Shown: in pieces, positions 23,476 to 30,717 of the stretch
Layout: each line of letters begins with the position of its first letter
Position numbering within the stretch: the stretch's first letter is position 1
NCBI GenBank assembly: GCA_043810515.1
Contig: JBDRNZ010000030.1
Span: forward strand, 1 to 30,885
From: WJKQ01 sp043810515
Lineage (GTDB): Bacteria > Patescibacteriota > Gracilibacteria > UBA1369 > LOWO2-01-FULL-3
Direction: 5' to 3'
Length of the DNA: 30,885 nt
Position numbers and translations under genes: made by a program
Notes under the pieces: generated by a model
What the model saw: only the letters and a program-made list of their open reading frames with translations
Told to the model about the DNA's origin: nothing
Database searches by the model: none

Positions 23476-26400
23476 ATGAGAAGTAACATGAAAAAACGAC
23501 TAAGCGGAGTACTCACGATGGTGATTACGCTGTCACTCACGCTTGGTAGCCTGGTATTTATAATGCCGGTCGCTTCTGCTGTAGGAGTAAATAACAACTT
23601 TACGGCAACGTTTGAGCCTACAAATGCTCAAAAATTTTTAGTGTTAACATTCACAAACCCCGTATGCGGAGACCCTTTGTGTGCAACCGCCCTCACGGCA
23701 GATGATTTTACCTACGTAAACGCAACCGGAACAGGTTCGGATGGATTTACAGCGATCAGCTCGGCCAATCACGCCGCAGGAAGTCGTTACGTGGTACTAG
23801 TGATGGATGCGGCCTCAACCGCAAATGACGCAGTGAACGATACTATCTATGCAAAGGCAGGTGCAGTCTGGAGTATTGACGGTAGCATCCCTTCGGGAGC
23901 CCAGGAAGCGGTAGCCCTGGCCGACGGAGGAGATTCAACCGCGCCTGGCGTCAAAATATATGTAGATGCTACAGAAAATCTCAGTAATAAAATCCTTCTC
24001 GAATTCTCAGAACCGGTAGTAAATGCAACCGGTGGAGCCTTAGTAGCCGCCGATTTTGCATATGTTGATGTATCAGTAGGAAACTGCGACGAGATCAGGT
24101 CAGCAGTTCCTACTACACTTAGAGCCGGAGCTGTTAATTTTGTGACCATTACGCTCGGTGATGGCGGGGTGATATGTCCGGCATTTGCCGCAGGCGATGA
24201 AGCAGACACATTGGCAATAGATGACAATACCGTATACGATATTTATGGGAATGAATTTGCAGACCTTGGAGCAGGCTACGCAGATGCCACAGGGGCAGTA
24301 GTGCTTGCTGTTGCAACAGATGGTGTGGAGGAAAATATCAGCACCGCACCAACAATCACAGGTGCAAACGCGAAAGCAGTTTCAGGCACTGGAGGAAAAA
24401 TTCTTGTAGAATTTAGTTATCCGATAACAAGCGGAAGCGCGGTCGACGCCGAATTAGCCGCACTGGCGGTTACTGATCTACAATATGGTGCCACGCCCGC
24501 AGATGTTGATGGTGTTACCCACACAGCTGGAAACACAATGGCAATTCTTACGGACGACACAGAAAGCGCTTTAGCAGTTCTCGATCCAGCAGGCGATACC
24601 AGCCTTTACGACATATGGGGAAATGCAGCAACAGCATTAGGTAATCAGGTCACAGTCGACGACGTCTCAAATCCGGTTCCTGTATACGTCGGAGTGAACC
24701 AGTTTATTGACGGATGCGAGGAAGACGAAAGTGAAACCGGCACAGGGAAAGGTGACACATTTGGAGCATTATTGGACGGTGAAATGACGGTTGTAAAAGT
24801 AGATACAACGGATAGTAACGCATATCCACAAGAAGGATGGGGAATGTATAAGCTATTAAACACAGGAGCATACGCAGACGGCGATGGATTTTTGGTTGAT
24901 CTTGACCATGACATATACGACGATACCAATACATTAGCCGAATTTACATCAGTACAATTCGATATGTACATAGTAGATGCGAATTCAACCGAAGGTTTAA
25001 CAGGAGCAAGCACAAAGCTGGCGTTTATAGTAGATAATGCCAGCACGGACATCACTACAGATACTGTAGAATGGTATATCAATGCTGCTGAAATAGGAGG
25101 AGGAGATAACGTAACAGAAAAAACCTGGACAACTATTACTGTAGATCTGACGGCTACACCAGACGTAGGGACATTAGCCGCATTATCGAGCAGTCCTCAA
25201 TTCTGGGGATTAAAAGTGACTGCTGCCGGTGAGGTAGATGAGCTTGAAGCAAACGATGTGGTTCTTATAGACAATGTCAAATTCATAAGAGAGGCGGCAT
25301 CAAAATCCAACGAATTATATATAAAATACGCAGAATGGGTTGAAGGAGGTACAGGAGATCCCGTCGAGGCCGCCGCAGCAGTTGCAAGCAACACAAATAT
25401 CGGAAACATGACGACCAGTAAAACGATAGCAGGCCTTGGAGCGTTTGAAACGGGAGCATTAACAACAAAAACCCTTACAAACAGTATGAGCAAGGAGACA
25501 GCAACGCTCTACAACGGAAGCGTTTACGCCATCGCACTTGCAAATCGGGCAGGGGGATTGATAACGCAGGCAAGCCCTACGACGCTTTCTGCCACATTCA
25601 CACCAATAGCAACGGTGGCAGATAAGGACACCAACACAATTGCGGTAGGGTCAACAGTTGAGGCAACTGTCGGCAGCGCTCTCGATCTCACGACAGCGGC
25701 GACAGCTGCATCGGATTTTAGAGTTACTTCGCAAAGAGGCTCCGCCTTGGGGGTGACCTGGACACCTCCCACGCAAACAGCAGCAACCTTTTCGCATTAC
25801 GCGGTTTTGTACGGGACAGGTGCGGGAGTATCGGTTACCAGCACTTTATGGGATGAGGCTGACGATGTGACACTTGCAACAAGAACGACAGCCACAACGG
25901 AACTTACCGGACTTACAGACGGAACAACTTACTACCTGAATATAGTAGGGGTGGATACGAAAGGAAATGCTACAAGTGCGGTTACCGAAGTAAGCGGCGT
26001 ACCATCCGGGTCTTCTTCCGGGGGAGGAGATTCGACGGGACCTTCAGCACCAAGCGAATTCTCAGCATCAGTAGATACTGATATGCATGTTGTTCTGACA
26101 TGGACTGACCCTACAGCCAGCGATCTAGCGGACATTCAGATTATGAAATCAACCGGAGCAGACGTAGCACCAACGACAGTATTAACAACAGTAAGCAAAG
26201 CAACTGAAACATACACAGACACAGGGGTAACAGAGGGGCAGGTTGTCAATTATCAGATAAGGGGAAGAGACACCAGTGGAAACTTTGGAACTTCCACAAA
26301 CATAATAACCCTTACCGTAGAAGCAGGAGCAACACAGGCAGCAGAAGAAGTAATTGAAGAAACGCCAGCCGAAGAAACCCCAGCTGAAGAAACGCCTGGA

Positions 26401-27012
26401 GAAACAACCCCGACTGAAGAAGGAGCAATCACGTTCAGCGATGTGGCTGGACACTGGGCTGAAGATATAATCTATGCAATGGCTGAACTGGGTATCGTCA
26501 AAGGTGATCCATCAGGAACATTTAGGCCTAATGGAAGTCTAAATCGAGCTGAAGCAGCAACAGTGCTTTATAGAATACTTGAACTTGGTGAACCATCGGC
26601 ACCTGACATGAAACCTTTCTCAGACGTAGAGGTAAGCGCATGGTATGCGGGATATATAAACGATTTGAAAGATCTGAGTCTTGTGAATGGAAATCCGGAC
26701 GGCACTTATCAGCCCGCTGAATCGATCAACAGAGCGGAATTCCTGACTCTGGCTATGAATGTTTACTATTATATTTCCGACCAGGCTATGCGTGACGAAA
26801 TTGATGGCCTTGAAGCCGGAGTGATGACCGACAGATACGAAGATCTCGCGACTGAATGGTACACTTCGACCGTAACGGCGGCTACAGAGCTCGGATTCGT
26901 ACATGGATCGGCATGCGGTGAAGGCATGTGCTTCAACGCAGGACAGGAAATTACAAGAGCTGAAGCCACGACAATCCTGTACAACATGTTCTACGAATAT
27001 CTCTCAATGTAA
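23476..27012 (+). CDS. Large multidomain Ig-like/jelly-roll/Fn3/SLH surface protein
   Basis: 1178 aa. Signal peptide of about 36 residues (VASA-VG). Three related beta-sandwich modules (about 38-155, 158-285 and 290-405) share ILLEFSEPV-like strands and a VYDIYGN/LYDIWGN turn, as in SwmB/Ig-like bacterial repeats. A jelly-roll-like domain at about 407-605 (KTWTTITVDL, VVLIDNVKFIRE) resembles the insert in the 1543-aa protein. Another beta-rich part and two Fn3 domains follow (about 755-840 and 855-950). A repeated EETPAEETPGETTP linker leads to three C-terminal SLH domains (about 985-1178), the third with CGEGMC. Alternate start at codon 5. It has its own terminator and 145 nt upstream of it. 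Confidence 0.88.
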   Translation: MRSNMKKRLSGVLTMVITLSLTLGSLVFIMPVASAVGVNNNFTATFEPTNAQKFLVLTFTNPVCGDPLCATALTADDFTYVNATGTGSDGFTAISSANHAAGSRYVVLVMDAASTANDAVNDTIYAKAGAVWSIDGSIPSGAQEAVALADGGDSTAPGVKIYVDATENLSNKILLEFSEPVVNATGGALVAADFAYVDVSVGNCDEIRSAVPTTLRAGAVNFVTITLGDGGVICPAFAAGDEADTLAIDDNTVYDIYGNEFADLGAGYADATGAVVLAVATDGVEENISTAPTITGANAKAVSGTGGKILVEFSYPITSGSAVDAELAALAVTDLQYGATPADVDGVTHTAGNTMAILTDDTESALAVLDPAGDTSLYDIWGNAATALGNQVTVDDVSNPVPVYVGVNQFIDGCEEDESETGTGKGDTFGALLDGEMTVVKVDTTDSNAYPQEGWGMYKLLNTGAYADGDGFLVDLDHDIYDDTNTLAEFTSVQFDMYIVDANSTEGLTGASTKLAFIVDNASTDITTDTVEWYINAAEIGGGDNVTEKTWTTITVDLTATPDVGTLAALSSSPQFWGLKVTAAGEVDELEANDVVLIDNVKFIREAASKSNELYIKYAEWVEGGTGDPVEAAAAVASNTNIGNMTTSKTIAGLGAFETGALTTKTLTNSMSKETATLYNGSVYAIALANRAGGLITQASPTTLSATFTPIATVADKDTNTIAVGSTVEATVGSALDLTTAATAASDFRVTSQRGSALGVTWTPPTQTAATFSHYAVLYGTGAGVSVTSTLWDEADDVTLATRTTATTELTGLTDGTTYYLNIVGVDTKGNATSAVTEVSGVPSGSSSGGGDSTGPSAPSEFSASVDTDMHVVLTWTDPTASDLADIQIMKSTGADVAPTTVLTTVSKATETYTDTGVTEGQVVNYQIRGRDTSGNFGTSTNIITLTVEAGATQAAEEVIEETPAEETPAEETPGETTPTEEGAITFSDVAGHWAEDIIYAMAELGIVKGDPSGTFRPNGSLNRAEAATVLYRILELGEPSAPDMKPFSDVEVSAWYAGYINDLKDLSLVNGNPDGTYQPAESINRAEFLTLAMNVYYYISDQAMRDEIDGLEAGVMTDRYEDLATEWYTSTVTAATELGFVHGSACGEGMCFNAGQEITRAEATTILYNMFYEYLSM
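26352..26420 (+). repeat. Short repeats encoding a Glu/Thr/Pro linker
   Basis: Degenerate GAAGAAACNCC units encode PAEETPAEETPGETTPTEE between the Fn3 domains and the SLH domains. Linkers of this kind give reach and resist proteases, and the repeats may vary in number between strains. Confidence 0.6.
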
Positions 27013-27031
27013 TAATTCAAAAAAACAAACT

Positions 27032-27066
27032 AAAACCACCTGTCATTCCGGCGGGTGGTTTTTTTA
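27032..27066 (+). terminator. Intrinsic terminator of the 1178-aa SLH gene
   Basis: AAAACCACC pairs with GGTGGTTTT around a short loop and is followed by a T-run, 20 nt after the stop. The arms are flanked by A and T tracts, so it may also work for ahcY on the other strand. Confidence 0.9.
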
Positions 27067-27094
27067 TGAAAAATTTTTTTAGAAAAATCTTAGG

Positions 27095-27130
27095 TTTTTT
27101 TAACAAAAATTTAATCTTCGTCTGGTATAG
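27095..27130 (+). promoter_or_regulatory. 36-nt promoter-like block, copy 2
   Basis: TTTTTTTAACA, an A/T stretch, TTCG and an extended -10-like TGGTATAG. It matches 30 of 36 positions of the block upstream of the dockerin gene (10040-10075, opposite strand). Downstream there is no gene on this strand, only a hairpin terminator at 27147. Confidence 0.45.
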
Positions 27131-27137
27131 CATAAAA

Positions 27138-27187
27138 GCGTCATGGGCCCCGCTTAAAATGTAAAAACTTCTAAGTGGGGCTTTTTA
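27138..27187 (+). ncRNA. Possible tiny RNA between promoter-like block and terminator
   Basis: A start expected about 7 nt after the TATAGC at 27126-27131 would give an RNA of about 50 nt that is mostly the terminator hairpin, with a 9-nt 5' tail and a 15-nt loop (AAATGTAAAAACTTC). It would overlap the last codon and stop of ahcY in antisense. The hairpin could equally be only a second terminator. Confidence 0.25.
27147..27186 (+). terminator. Intrinsic terminator at the ahcY 3' end
   Basis: GCCCCGCTTA (27147-27156) pairs with TAAGTGGGGC (27172-27181), with one G-U pair, followed by T5. On the minus strand no T-run follows directly, so it works best in the plus direction. Confidence 0.8.
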
Positions 27188-28420
27188 TGTCCCCATATCC
27201 CAGCTTGAAAGATATTTTGCCTGCTCGGAAGTAAGCTTGTCTATTTCGATTCCCATAGATTTCAGCGTGATCCGCGAAATATAATCGTCAATTTCCGCAG
27301 GTAGCATGTGAACACCGGCCTTGAGCCTGCCCTGATTCCTAACAAGATATTCGCACGCCAGCACCTGTCCGCAGAAACTCAGCGACATCACCTCACTCGG
27401 GTGACCTTCCGCAGCCGCAAGATTCACAAGGCGGCCTTCGCTTAAAATATAAATGCGTTTACCGCCCCGCATAGTATATTCATCCATCTCATCCCTCATT
27501 TTCCTGATCTTCACAGCCTTCCGTACAATTTCCTTCATTCCGATTTCAACGTCAAAATGTCCGCTGTTGGCCAAAACAGCTCCGTCTTTCATATGTTTTA
27601 CATGATCCGCCACGATTACATTCATATCGCCAGTAACGGTTATAAAAAGATCTCCGATCCTGCACGCGTCCTTCATTTTCATAACCCTGTGTCCGTCCAT
27701 AACGGCCTGCAAAGCCCTGAAATGATCGACTTCAGTCACGACAACGCTCGCGCCCATTCCGGCCATCCGCATACTGATGCCCTTTCCGCAGTCACCATAT
27801 CCGGCCACGACAGCGGTTTTTCCGGCAAACAGAAAATTGCATGCCCTCATTATGCCATCCAGCGTCGATTGGCCGGTGCCGTAATAATTGTCCATTAGAT
27901 GTTTCGTTTTGTTATCATTCACCGCGATAATCGGATATTTCAGCCTTCCGGCCTTCTCCATAGCTTTTAGACGAATTATTCCGGTGGTCGTTTCTTCGCA
28001 CCCGCCTATTATTGCGGGAATAAGTTTAGGAAAATTTTTGTGAATTTCAGTGACAAGATCGCATCCGTCGTCGATTGTAATATGCGGTTTGCACGCGATC
28101 ACTTTTTTCAGAAAAGAATAATATTGGGTCCTGCTTTCTCCACGATGCCCAAAAACATTTATGCCTTCTTCTTTCATAGCAGCGGCAACATCGTCCTGCG
28201 TCGACAGGGGATTGCATCCGGTAATCCAGACTTTTGCGCCGCCTGCCATAAGAGTCCTCACCAGCGCAGCTGTTTCTTTTGTAATGTGCAAAGCCATTGC
28301 GACGCGAAGCCCTTTAAATGGCTTGCTTTTAGCTATTTTTTTGCGAATTTCCATCAAAGCACCCATCCTGAGCTCGGCCAGCTCGATATTTTTTTTGCCC
28401 TGCGCGGCAAGGTTTTTCAT
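27185..28420 (-). CDS. ahcY: Adenosylhomocysteinase (SAH hydrolase)
   Basis: 411 aa, cytoplasmic and NAD-dependent. It splits S-adenosylhomocysteine into adenosine and homocysteine and so relieves inhibition of methyltransferases. Visible marks: NPLSTQDDVAAAM, YGTGQSTLDGIMRA, the Rossmann loop VVAGYGDCGKG, VTEVDHFRALQAVMDG and NSGHFDVEI. It ends KYLSSWDMGT and lacks the C-terminal Lys-x-x-x-Tyr-Arg-Tyr tail of the longer bacterial/eukaryotic enzymes, so it looks like the short archaeal/Thermotoga type (from memory). The open frame extends further upstream, but that part overlaps metK. ATG 28418-28420 begins one base after the metK stop, a sign of coupled translation. Confidence 0.93.
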   Translation of the reverse strand: MKNLAAQGKKNIELAELRMGALMEIRKKIAKSKPFKGLRVAMALHITKETAALVRTLMAGGAKVWITGCNPLSTQDDVAAAMKEEGINVFGHRGESRTQYYSFLKKVIACKPHITIDDGCDLVTEIHKNFPKLIPAIIGGCEETTTGIIRLKAMEKAGRLKYPIIAVNDNKTKHLMDNYYGTGQSTLDGIMRACNFLFAGKTAVVAGYGDCGKGISMRMAGMGASVVVTEVDHFRALQAVMDGHRVMKMKDACRIGDLFITVTGDMNVIVADHVKHMKDGAVLANSGHFDVEIGMKEIVRKAVKIRKMRDEMDEYTMRGGKRIYILSEGRLVNLAAAEGHPSEVMSLSFCGQVLACEYLVRNQGRLKAGVHMLPAEIDDYISRITLKSMGIEIDKLTSEQAKYLSSWDMGT

Positions 28421-28421
28421 G

Positions 28422-29564
28422 TCATCGATTTTTAACGTATTTTTTAAGTCTTGCAGCCACGTCAGTCTTCTCCCAAGTGAAACCCTCGTCTTCACGTCCA
28501 AAATGCCCGTAAGCGGCTGTTTTTTTAAAAATAGGACGTCTCAACTTTAATACCTCGATAATTCCTTTCGGGGAAAAATCAAAATGTTCCCGTACAATTT
28601 CCGCAAGTCGCTCATCGCTCAGTTTTCCCGTTCCAAAAGTATTTACATTTACTGACATTGGATCTTTTATGCCAATGGCATACGCAACCTGTATTTCGCA
28701 CCTGTCGGCCAGCCCCGCGGCGACAACATTTTTTGCCGCATACCGCGTCATATACGCGCCGCTCCGGTCAACCTTTGTGCAGTCTTTTCCGGAAAAACAC
28801 CCTCCTCCATGATGCGCCATGGCACCATAAGTGTCGACGATTATTTTTCTGCCGGTAAGTCCGCAGTCTCCCGGCGGACCACCGATTATAAATCTCCCGG
28901 TCGGATTTATATAATAAACGGTTTTTTTATCGAGATACTTCCCGCAAACAGGTTTTACAACATGCTTGATTATATCTTTCTTGATCTGAGCCTGCGAAAC
29001 ACCCTCTCCATGCTGCGTCGAGCAGACCACCGAAACAATCCTCACCGGCGTAAAACCGTCATATTCCACAGTAACCTGGGTCTTCCCGTCCGGCCTCAGA
29101 TAAGGCAAAATACCCTTTTTTCGAATCTCCGCAAGTTTCCTTGCCATTTTATGCGCCAGCATTATCGGCAGAGGCATGAGCTCGGGAGTTTCCGTGCACG
29201 CAAAACCGATCATCATTCCCTGATCTCCGGCGCCGCCGGTATCAACTCCAAGCGCGATATCCGCGCTTTGCTCGTCTATCGCGGTAAGAACGCTGCATGC
29301 CTTATAATCAAAGCCATAATTCGCATCCGTATATCCGATTTCTTTTATAGTTTTTCTGACAATTCCCGGAATGTCCGCATAGCCTTTTGTTTTTATCTCC
29401 CCGGCCACAAACACAAGACCCGTTGTGACAACAGTTTCACACGCGACGCGGCTCATAGGATCCTGCGCCAGCAGACTGTCCAGAATTGCGTCAGAAATCT
29501 GGTCAGCGATTTTATCGGGGTGCCCCTCCGTGACGGACTCCGAAGTAAAAAGATATGTGGACAT
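28422..29564 (-). CDS. metK: S-adenosylmethionine synthetase
   Basis: 380 aa. It makes SAM from methionine and ATP and works as a dimer or tetramer in the cytoplasm. VTEGHPDKIADQ (residues 11-22) is the ATP/metal-binding start, GAGDQGMMIGFA (111-122) the family signature, and GGGCFSGKDCTKVDRSGAY (about 253-271) the second signature with the catalytic Asp/Lys set. Length is normal. It is the first gene of metK-ahcY, one base apart, which together run the SAM/SAH cycle; no methyltransferase is adjacent. TAAC lies 11 nt upstream, overlapping a possible -10 (TACTAA), so the leader may be only about 6 nt. Confidence 0.97.
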   Translation of the reverse strand: MSTYLFTSESVTEGHPDKIADQISDAILDSLLAQDPMSRVACETVVTTGLVFVAGEIKTKGYADIPGIVRKTIKEIGYTDANYGFDYKACSVLTAIDEQSADIALGVDTGGAGDQGMMIGFACTETPELMPLPIMLAHKMARKLAEIRKKGILPYLRPDGKTQVTVEYDGFTPVRIVSVVCSTQHGEGVSQAQIKKDIIKHVVKPVCGKYLDKKTVYYINPTGRFIIGGPPGDCGLTGRKIIVDTYGAMAHHGGGCFSGKDCTKVDRSGAYMTRYAAKNVVAAGLADRCEIQVAYAIGIKDPMSVNVNTFGTGKLSDERLAEIVREHFDFSPKGIIEVLKLRRPIFKKTAAYGHFGREDEGFTWEKTDVAARLKKYVKNR

Positions 29565-29569
29565 GCGTT

Positions 29570-29597
29570 TTGGTAGTTAGTACACTGCCAATATACG
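29570..29597 (+). promoter_or_regulatory. Candidate promoter of the GT2 gene
   Basis: -35 TTGGTA (29570-29575), 16 bp, -10 TATACG (29592-29597), ending 12 nt before the ATG. It overlaps the metK promoter completely, so the two would compete for polymerase. Confidence 0.35.
29576..29579 (-). promoter_or_regulatory. TAAC start-site motif of metK
   Basis: CTAAC with an 11-nt gap to the ATG. Here it also overlaps the promoter -10, so the two roles cannot be separated. Confidence 0.3.
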
Positions 29598-29605
29598 AAT
29601 CAAAA
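29577..29605 (-). promoter_or_regulatory. Candidate metK promoter
   Basis: -35 TTTTGA (29600-29605), 17 bp, -10 TACTAA (29577-29582). It faces the glycosyltransferase promoter on the other strand within 45 bp. Confidence 0.35.
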
Positions 29606-29609
29606 CAAC

Positions 29610-30650
29610 ATGAAGCAAGGGAAATCCCGGCCAAAAGTATCGGTTACAATAATTCACTACAATACTCCACAGTATCTGAAGACCTGCCTGGACAGCATTT
29701 TCGCGCAGACCTACAAAAATATTGATGTGATTTTTATTGATAATAATTCCCCTGACAAAAGTGGTCTGAATTTTGTAAAAAGGGAATATAAGGACAAAAA
29801 GAACCTTCGTATCATTCCAAATGCCATCAATACCGGCTACGCCCCCGCCGCAAATCAGGGCATAAGACTTGCAATCGAATGTCAAAACCCCGCCGATTAT
29901 GTCGTCATCACAAACCCGGACATCATCTATACAAAAACTTATTTTGAAAAAGCCATTTCCCGCATCGAAAAAGATCCCGACCTCGCAGCGATCACCGGAA
30001 AAGTCTACAAATACGATTTTGATAGCAAAAAACCCACGAAAATTATCGACACGGTCGGTCTTCTCGCGTATAAAAACCGCCGTGTTGTCGACAGAGGGCA
30101 GGGCGCGCAGGATACAGGCCAGTTCGACAAAGAAGAGGAGGTTTTTGGAATTTCCGGAGCCTGCCCGCTTTATCGCCGCGAAGCTCTTGAGGATGTGAAA
30201 GTTTTGGGCGAATATTTCGACGAGGACTTTTTTATGTACAAAGAGGACGTCGATCTTTCCTGGCGTTTCCTGCTTTACGGCTGGAAAAGCCTTTATTATC
30301 CCAAGGCTATCGCATACCACGGCCGCGGAACCGGAGTCTTTAAAAGATTCTCGACTGCGCAGGCTATGGCCCACCGCGGCAAACTTTCAAAATTCCAGAA
30401 AAAATATTCCTTCAGAAATCAGCGCTTAATGCAGACAAAAAACGAACTTCCCGGCACATTTTTCGCGAATTTCGGAACAATAATGCTCAGAAAAATTCTC
30501 ACGCCGATCTACATAACCTTCCGCGAACCATACCTTTGGCGCAGCTACATTGATTATCTAAAACTCCTCCCGCGCGCCCTCAAAAAACGCCGTGTAATCA
30601 TGAAAAACCGCCGCATTTCCACCAGTGAAATGAAAAAATGGTTTAAGTAA
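29610..30650 (+). CDS. GT2-family glycosyltransferase (rhamnosyltransferase-like)
   Basis: 346 aa with an inverting GT-A fold. The N-terminus has KVSVTIIHYNTPQYLKTCLD and VIFIDNNSPD, the classic GT2 start. The metal-binding DxD equivalent is NPD at 102-104. The acceptor half shows GISGACPLYRREALE and FFMYKEDVDLSWRFLLYGW, the E-D-x-D-L-x-x-R pattern of rhamnosyl-type transferases. The last 90 residues are basic and have no clear membrane segment, suggesting attachment to the inner membrane surface. It is divergent from metK with a 45-nt gap. It may act with the two other glycosyltransferases here in surface-glycan synthesis; the sugar is unknown. Confidence 0.9.
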   Translation: MKQGKSRPKVSVTIIHYNTPQYLKTCLDSIFAQTYKNIDVIFIDNNSPDKSGLNFVKREYKDKKNLRIIPNAINTGYAPAANQGIRLAIECQNPADYVVITNPDIIYTKTYFEKAISRIEKDPDLAAITGKVYKYDFDSKKPTKIIDTVGLLAYKNRRVVDRGQGAQDTGQFDKEEEVFGISGACPLYRREALEDVKVLGEYFDEDFFMYKEDVDLSWRFLLYGWKSLYYPKAIAYHGRGTGVFKRFSTAQAMAHRGKLSKFQKKYSFRNQRLMQTKNELPGTFFANFGTIMLRKILTPIYITFREPYLWRSYIDYLKLLPRALKKRRVIMKNRRISTSEMKKWFK

Positions 30651-30717
30651 AGGCCGCCCTGAAACAAATGTCGAAAAGTCGCTTAGTCGATCAAACTTCA
30701 AATATGGCCTGATGGAT

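Noticed and set aside
27066..27164. 32-codon frame beginning MKNFFRKILGFFNK
   Set aside because: It starts in the T-run of a terminator and overlaps the promoter-like block; the Phe/Lys/Asn content follows from A/T tracts.
29577..30374. 265-codon minus-strand frame opposite the GT2 gene, and the 255-codon plus-strand frame opposite metK (28809-29576)
   Set aside because: Both mirror genes with clear motifs; their translations look random and they have no start context.
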